Shown here: positions 57,741 to 64,000 of the stretch, in pieces | Layout of the letters: the number at the start of each line of letters is the position of its first letter | Position numbering within the stretch: position 1 is the first letter of the stretch | Assembly: GCA_023213315.1 (NCBI GenBank) | Contig: JAKCPI010026209.1 | Span: forward strand, 1 to 64,000 | Origin: Euborellia annulipes | Lineage: Eukaryota; Arthropoda; Insecta; Dermaptera; Anisolabididae | Reading direction: 5' to 3' | Length of the DNA stretch: 64,000 nucleotides | Translations under genes and position numbers: made by a program | Notes under the pieces: model-generated | What the model was told of the DNA's origin: nothing | The model's input: only the letters and a program-made list of their open reading frames with translations | Database searches by the model: none

Positions 57741-58630
57741 CTATTGACAGTGTTGGTATCTTTAACTTCTCGGCACGAGAGGATTAGTAATTTAATTTAA
57801 ATAAGTAAATGAATTCCATATAGCCTACTTGGCACCATAATCTTTATTTATTTTATTTATTAATTCTTGGCCTTTCGTGACGGTTCCAATTTATTTATTT
57901 ATTTGTAATTTTAATATATACGCAGATAAGTGTATAAAATAATCTTTTTTTTTTTTTTTTTGCTAATAATTTCTAAATATACTGATTTAATTAAATTTAG
58001 TTTTAACAAATTATGCACAAGAATTTACACAAAAACTTGCTCAATATAATTTCCTTATGTTTCATTAATTTGCATTAATTAATATTAAAAAAAAAAAAAA
58101 TTGAATGGTCGCTTGAAATAAAAAAATAACATGTTTTTGTAGTGATTTCCAACGTGAGACGAGTTGCCTTGCTACAGGCACAAAAGATTTTTTTCTATAT
58201 TTAATTCATTTTCTCTCTCTGTCCCTCTTTCTCATCAGCTTGTATTCTTCATCCTCAATCTTTTTTTTTTTTTAGAGTAGTTTAAAATTATAGACCATAT
58301 AAAAGCACGTATGCCCCAAGATGTGGAAAATTTCTAATATTAATCACGATGTATATTTATGTTTAATAATAACGGAAATAATATTTTTCTATAAAAATAA
58401 TTTTTTTTTTAATGAAAAGTATTTAATTAAAATTTTCAAATATAGCTATTTTGAAATTTATTATTAATCAAAATTCCATTCCTAATTTTTTAAATAAATG
58501 ATATTTCATAAAGATATTTTTATCAAGAATAAAAAAGGGGAAGAAGGGAATTAGAAAATTTTGTACGAAAAATCCAACTTATTACAGTAAAAAAAACTGA
58601 GGGCCACATCTGCATATTTCGATTAACTAA
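57741..58630. other. No feature seen
   Basis: AT-rich, poly-T runs; no exon. Confidence 0.4.
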
Positions 58631-58638
58631 CTTGTAAT

Positions 58639-58812
58639 CAGGCGTACCGAGACAGTTGGGTCGCGTCAGCACTGATAAATACTGACAAAAATTTTATTTT
58701 ATTTCTTTTACCCTTGCATCTCAATTTGCTAAAAGATTTTAAGCAAAGTAAACCTCTCTCTGGTTGTACGGCTTCTAAAATATCCGAATCCCCTTCCCTC
58801 GGTACGCCTCTG
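58639..58812. mobile_element. 174-bp hAT-like MITE
   Basis: Ends CAGGCGTACCGAG / CTCGGTACGCCTCTG, perfect 8-bp duplication CTTGTAAT (58631-58638, 58813-58820). Confidence 0.85.
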
Positions 58813-59106
58813 CTTGTAATTGGTAAATTTAATGTTAGGTGAAACATAAGACGAAGTAGATTTAATTTCGATGACACTTGTATTCTATCCTTTGGAGAAG
58901 AAAAATAATTTCATTAGATAAGCTTATTTTAAGTTGATAAATGATAAATACGTAAATGCTGAGTCGAGAGCACAAAAATTCTAGGATGTTGAAATAAATC
59001 AAATTTTAACATTTTTTTTATTTATAATTCAAGCTTTGACTCTCAAAATTCCACAATCAACATTTAGCCCGTCTATGATTTAAAAAAATTTAGAAATAAA
59101 AAAAAA

Positions 59107-59212
59107 ATATGTTGTGACTGGTCACACACAACTTTCTCTTATCTTCGGTAATTGAAAGTTAGTGTTCTTCTTATCATAGGTCTACTGGATTTTTTTATGT
59201 CGACATATATTC
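59107..59212 (-). repeat. Helentron-like 3' hairpin fragment
   Basis: TTGTGACTGGTCACACACAAC ... TCTTATCTTCGGTAATTG ... GTCGACATATATT; the next copy interrupts it. Confidence 0.55.
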
Positions 59213-59218
59213 ATTTTT

Positions 59219-59656
59219 ACTTTCTCTTACCTCTATATATGTGTTAATATATATAGAGAGAAAGTATTGGATTCGTGTCAAAAATTCGATGTCGAGATTT
59301 TGATCGATATACACGTTTTGAGGTCCGCTGAATCCAAAAAAGTGGTTTTCGCGACATGGTCTGTCTTTCTGTGTGTCTGTGAACAAAATATCTCAATAAC
59401 GGAAAGAGCTAGGAGGTTGTAATTTTATATTTATTTAGGCACCCCCATGGGACGTGACACGAAGCTTTTGAACAAAATCGACCAAAGAGTACTAGTACTT
59501 TACTGATGCACTTTTTCAGTTTTTTTTCGATTTTCTTTAATTGGCGGAAACTAAATATATCTCGACACAAAAAAATCTGGTGTGACAAGCACAAAACACA
59601 ACTTTCAATTACCAAAGTAAGAGAAAGTTTTGTGCTTTGCAAGCATCACACCAGAT
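59219..59656 (+). mobile_element. Helentron-like element, internally deleted
   Basis: ACTTTCTCTTACC at 59219 to ATCACACCAGAT at 59656. A deletion joins TTCGATTTTCTTTAAT to GGCGGAAACTAAATAT, removing about 230 bp. Inserted in a T run within the previous fragment. Confidence 0.82.
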
Positions 59657-60819
59657 TTTTTTTTATATTAGAAAGTTTATCAATATTTGAAAATAAAAGA
59701 AAATGATAAAATTGATATTAGAATGAGTTGAAATTTATTTATTAATATTATGTTAAATAAGAAAATAAATATTTATTCTGGGCTAAGTACTGGAGAATAG
59801 ATATCAGAGAGAGCCCAACGCGTATATTGACGAAGCAAATAATTTCTTATTTATATTTATAGAGATGTTGATTTAAGATAATAAAAATTTTCATTTGGAA
59901 TCAAATTCTAATGAACGCATATTAAATTTTTTTGGAGACAATTATTCATAAAACAAGTAGATTGTAACATGTTTTTATGATGGAAAAAGAAAAAAAAAAA
60001 CAAGCAAGGCATACTTGCTTAAATTGAGAAATTTTTTTATGAGAAAATAAAATAATTTGCATATGATAAATGTATAATAAGTAAAATTAATTTTAATTTG
60101 GGTTGTAGAAATTCAATTCATCATTACTGAGATCTCGTTTTGTTGTGTGGTATAGCGAAGATGCCACGTAAACGGAGACACTCATCTGAAACAACGTGTC
60201 TCTGACCGAAACCAATCTATCCACCGTGAAGATAGTTTTATTTCCTTTTCTTCTCAAATATTTATTCTTAAACTACAGTATTTAGGGATTATTACGTTCC
60301 ATACAAGGCTCTTCTATTAAGCCATTTAATACTTTTACAGTATTTCGGAATCCAAAATTATGTGGAGTATCTCTACTTAAAAATATTATTAGAGTATAAT
60401 TTATATTAATTTCCAAAATTAATCAAAATTCCTTTAAAAAAAATTTTTATCTTCTTTAATATATAATTTAATATAATCGAGACATCGATTTGCTCTTGAA
60501 ATTGTTAAATTTAGATTATTTAGCGATGATTTCGAATTGGCTTTTCTTGAGTGATTGTTTTCCCTAGAATTTAATAAGATTTACACTTTTGATCGTTGGT
60601 TCTCGTTGAAACATTTAGTAAATTACAATTAAATATACAAATTAAACACTAAAGGTTCAAAGGTTTTATTAATTAATAATTAATGCTTGATACGTACAGT
60701 AGTTCGACAATTACTTGACATCATCAAAGTAATTCCCTAGAATTTGTTCTAATTCACAATTGTTAGAAGCCACAGATGTGTGAGGGTCTCGTTTCAAGTT
60801 TTTAAGAGTTGTTGCTTTT
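59657..60819. other. No feature supported
   Basis: Mostly AT-rich. A short hairpin GGAGACAC/GTGTCTC near 60174-60203. A TGATGATGTCA...GTCGAAC motif on the minus strand near 60690-60725. Confidence 0.4.
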
Positions 60820-61501
60820 ACTTTCTCTTACCTATGTATATATGTAATATATATATAGAGAGAAAGTATTGGATTCATGTCAAAAATTCGATGTCGAGAT
60901 TTTGATGGGCTTCACGTTTTGAGGTCCCCTGAATCCAAAAAGTGGTTTTCGCGACATGGTCTGTCGTGTGTGTGGGGGTGTGTGTGTGGGTGTGTGGGTG
61001 GGTGTGTGTGTGTGTGTTCAATTTTAAGCATGAAGGAATTGAGCTATGAGGTTGAAATTTTATATTTAAGTTAAACACCCCCGGGACCGGAAAATAAGCT
61101 TTTAATCAAAATCGGCCAAAGAGTACTAGTACTTTACTGATGTACTTTTTCAGTTTTTTTCGATTTTCTCAAAATTTGCTCCAACGATTTTTTTTTAAAT
61201 TCAAAAATCAATTATTTTTTAGATGCTCTTTAAAATGTATATTCTCATTTTGCGATTGAAATCTTCTGAAGACCACTTTACTCTTGTATTTCATAGGGAA
61301 GATAGGAGAAATGGTTGCCATGGTAACAAAATATAAATATTTTCCCATACTTATAAATTTTACATCTTGAATTCATATGTTCCGTACTGTCGGGAACTAA
61401 ATATATGTCGACACAAAAAATCTGGTGTGAGAAGCACAGTACACAACTTTCGATTACCGAAGGTAAGAGAAAGTTGTGTGCTGTGCCCAGTCACACCAGA
61501 T
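60820..61501 (+). mobile_element. Helentron-like element, near full length
   Basis: ACTTTCTCTTACC at 60820-60832; matching GGTAAGAGAAAGT at 61462-61474, 27 bases before the 3' end CACACCAGAT at 61501. Terminal hairpin 61419-61501. T runs at both flanks. Reference copy for the asymmetric inverted repeats. Confidence 0.9.
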
Positions 61502-61561
61502 TTTTCTTTCTTATAAAATTTATTTTAAATAATTGCCAGTCAATGTCTAAGATACGAAATT

Positions 61562-61760
61562 TTTATTTTCTCTTATGTTATGTTATAACTGTGATCATGT
61601 CAAAAATTCGATGTCGAGATTTTGATTTGAAATACACGTTTTGAGTTTTCCTGATTCCAAAAAAAAAAAAAAATGGGTCACATAAAATAGTCTGTCCGTG
61701 TGTATGAACAAAATATCTTAAGAATGGAAAGTGCTACCAGTTCGAAATTTGATATTTGAG
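61562..61760 (+). repeat. Helentron-like fragment
   Basis: TTTTCTCTTATGTTATG, CATGTCAAAAATTCGATGTC, then a drifted remainder. Confidence 0.6.
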
Positions 61761-62003
61761 TTAAAAACAATTTAAAAAGTAAATTGGAACGGAAACATAT
61801 CTCAGGGACCAAAAGATAGTACAGCAAGTCAAGATGTGGAAACATTATAGGAAAAAGAAGAAAAAGGAGTGTGAGCATTTTTAAAATTTATTTAATTCAC
61901 CAGGAAATTTTTCAAATTGACAAAATATTAATAAAAGCAGTGTACTGCAATTATTATTATTATTATTATTTTTTTTTTCTTGGCTGGTGAATAAACCAGG
62001 ACA

Positions 62004-62274
62004 CAGTTCTAAGTGAATTGTTTGAGATCCAAAGTCTAACTAATATTTTGTAAATGAATTTATTTAAATTAATTAAAAACACTAAGTAATATGTTTCAAT
62101 ATATTTATAACAATAAATATATTGAAACATATCATCTAATGTTTTTAATCAAAATAATTTTAAAAAAGTTTTTAATTATAATATTTATATCAATAAATAT
62201 ATTGAAACATATCACCTAATGTTTTTAATTAATTTAAGTGATTTTACCTGCTTTTAATGTTTCACCTAGAACTG
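62004..62274. mobile_element. 271-bp inverted-repeat element
   Basis: CAGTTCTAAGTGAA / TTTCACCTAGAACTG ends; within it CAATAAATATATTGAAACAT occurs twice directly and once inverted. No clear target duplication. Confidence 0.6.
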
Positions 62275-62295
62275 ATACTACAGTATTTTAAATTT

Positions 62296-62571
62296 TTTTT
62301 TTTTTTTTTAATTTAAAAAACACTCACACTTTTTTCTCATTCACACTCACACTCACACACCCATTCACACAGTCTTTTCGGCAACTCAGACCATATAAGA
62401 CTTTTTACGATATCCGTTGATAAATATACATATATGGGGCCCAGACATTCTTATTTAAGCCATTTGGTATCCAATTGGCTTAAATAAAATCATCGGACTG
62501 CCTGGGGTCCGAACCCGCGACGTTTGGTATATGAGGTTAGCACGCTAACCTCTACGCCATGCCCCGAGGGC
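62296..62571 (-). repeat. SINE family A, full length
   Basis: T run at left (tail), 3' stem-loop, hairpin body, tRNA-like head ending GCCCTCGGGGCATGGCGTAG on the minus strand. 12-bp duplication TATTTTAAATTT (62284-62295, 62572-62583). Confidence 0.85.
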
Positions 62572-62583
62572 TATTTTAAATTT

Positions 62584-63673
62584 AATCTTCTGTTTTGAAA
62601 ATTTCCTTTGAGGCCTTGATTATTGAAATTGTTCAAATAAAAATTTGTATTGACTTCGCTTATTTTATCAGGCAGATAGACCTAATCGGTTTTGAAAGTG
62701 AACTTACTAGAGGGATATGTGACGTCATAGTATGCATTTAAATATATTTTTTTATATGAAATAAATCAGATAACCAAAGAATTATTAATGAATGAAGCGA
62801 TTTACTTATTTTTACTTTTCCACGTTCGTAGATAATTTTGTTGCACCACTTTCTTTATTACTCTTATCAATTTTTACATAATTTCTATTGTTCATAGCTT
62901 AAAATTATATAAATCCTAGATATGTGGATTCCCAAGGTTAAGGAGAAAATTCACTTCATTTATTTTTTATTTTTCATTAAAAAATAATAAAATATAATAA
63001 AATTGTAATTAAAATAGAAATTGTCTCTTAAATTGAATAATCCTGCTTAACATATCCGTACGAAGTTACACAAAAACATTTCCTGATTATTCAAAATTGT
63101 ATCTATAGTTTTAAAAAAGAAAAATTCTGAAAGCGAAAGAAGCAAGAATTTTTTTAATAAGATCCATAAACAAGAACATGTTTATAACTGAAATCCAGAT
63201 CAGAAAAAAAACTTTCTCTAACTCTTTTATTGACTTGGGATTTTAAATGATTAGAAAATAAACTGAATTATAAACTCAAAGTTGTCCCGAATTTTTTAAG
63301 AGGCCTTTACTCAAGCAGGAAGGGAAGATTTTTATTTAATTTATTTTTGTCAAAATCTCGCACCTCTCAAATAACGCTAATTAAATAAACATCCACAAAT
63401 GAAAATTTGTATTATTTTTGTTATAACTGGATATTTTCAAAAAATAAGCACAGTATACTTTTTTTCATCTCACTTTTATTTTTCCGATAATCAAAATATT
63501 TTTATTGTTAATCTAATCTAATTATATTAAACGAGCAATGTACGTTTGTTTGTTTATTTATATGCATATCAGTTCTCGAAAACGGCTCTAACGATTTTTA
63601 TCAAATTTTAAATATATACTATTTGTGGTCCAAATATGCAATTGTGCTAGGTCTCATGTTTGGGAAAATTCGG
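62584..63673. other. No feature seen
   Basis: AT-rich without recognised repeats or exons. Confidence 0.4.
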
Positions 63674-64000
63674 GTACTAGTACTTTACTGGTGTACTTTT
63701 TTTAGTTTTTTCCAATTTTCTCGAAATTCCCTTTGAAGATTTCTTTCAATTTTTAAATATTTGCTATTTCCGGGATAAAAAACAAATTGCGCTACGTTTC
63801 ATCTTCAGGACACCTCGAGTACTAGTACTTTACTGGTGCACTTTTTGTTTTTTCCCAATTTTCTCGAAATTCTCTTTAAAGATTTCTTTCAAATTTTAAA
63901 TATTTGCTATTTCCGGGATAAAAAACAAATTGCGCTACGTTTCATCTTCAGGACACCTCGAGTACTAGTACCTTACTGGTGTACTTTATTAGTTTTTCCC
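63674..64000. repeat. Tandem repeat, about 144 bp unit
   Basis: GTACTAGTACTTTACTGGTG recurs at 63674, 63819 and 63962 (last with one change). Unit also holds ATTTGCTATTTCCGGGATAA and GCGCTACGTTTCATC. The array runs off the window. The first 45 bases of the unit resemble the core of the Helentron-like family. Confidence 0.85.

Noticed and set aside
60155..60205. Short start MPRKRRHSSETTCL near 60160 as a gene start
   Set aside because: Stops after 14 codons and no splice donor is in range.

Overview
This is a eukaryotic genomic window, most likely from an arthropod. The evidence is two conserved metazoan genes split by GT-AG introns, strong AT-richness, and dense layers of DNA transposons, Helentron-like elements, tRNA-derived SINEs and foldbacks. 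The exact species cannot be settled from sequence alone; a crustacean or arachnid with a small-intron, repeat-rich genome would fit. No bacterial, phage or CRISPR features were seen.  Layout: 0-9.5 kb is a repeat nest of Helentron-like copies, a hAT-type element holding a Helentron that holds a SINE, a dead mariner split by a MITE, and a 0.6 kb foldback. 9.5-15.1 kb holds an F-box/leucine-rich-repeat gene of the FBXL6 type (7 coding exons, 914 aa, + strand). 15.1-20.0 kb is very AT-rich and almost free of recognisable repeats. 20.0-22.1 kb is a second small repeat cluster. 22.67-33.17 kb holds an MVB12 (ESCRT-I subunit, MABP plus UMA domains) gene, 8 coding exons, 341 aa, + strand. Its introns carry a Helentron, a LINE tail, an inverted SINE pair, a hAT MITE, a partial duplicate of exon 4 and a 0.9 kb palindrome. 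33-64 kb is repeats: LINE RNase H remains, many Helentron-like copies, hAT and pogo-like MITEs, several SINE families and a 144-bp tandem repeat at the right edge. It also has weak signs of further genes: a possible two-exon 64-aa gene at 43.06-43.70 kb and a promoter-like GC-richer patch at 53.1-53.5 kb.  The two certain genes lie head-to-tail with about 7.5 kb between them and show no functional link; one is a likely nuclear SCF substrate receptor, the other an endosomal sorting subunit. The most interesting content is in the repeats: (1) a Helentron/HINE-like family with asymmetric inverted repeats, hairpins at both ends and a built-in GTCT/GT microsatellite; (2) a recurrent CTGANGA-W-stem-GAAA motif, resembling a hammerhead ribozyme core, near the centre of many unrelated foldbacks; (3) SINE families with different heads (tRNA-type, 5S-rRNA-type) that end in the same 3' stem-loop; (4) a MITE family that has captured the Helentron terminal hairpin.
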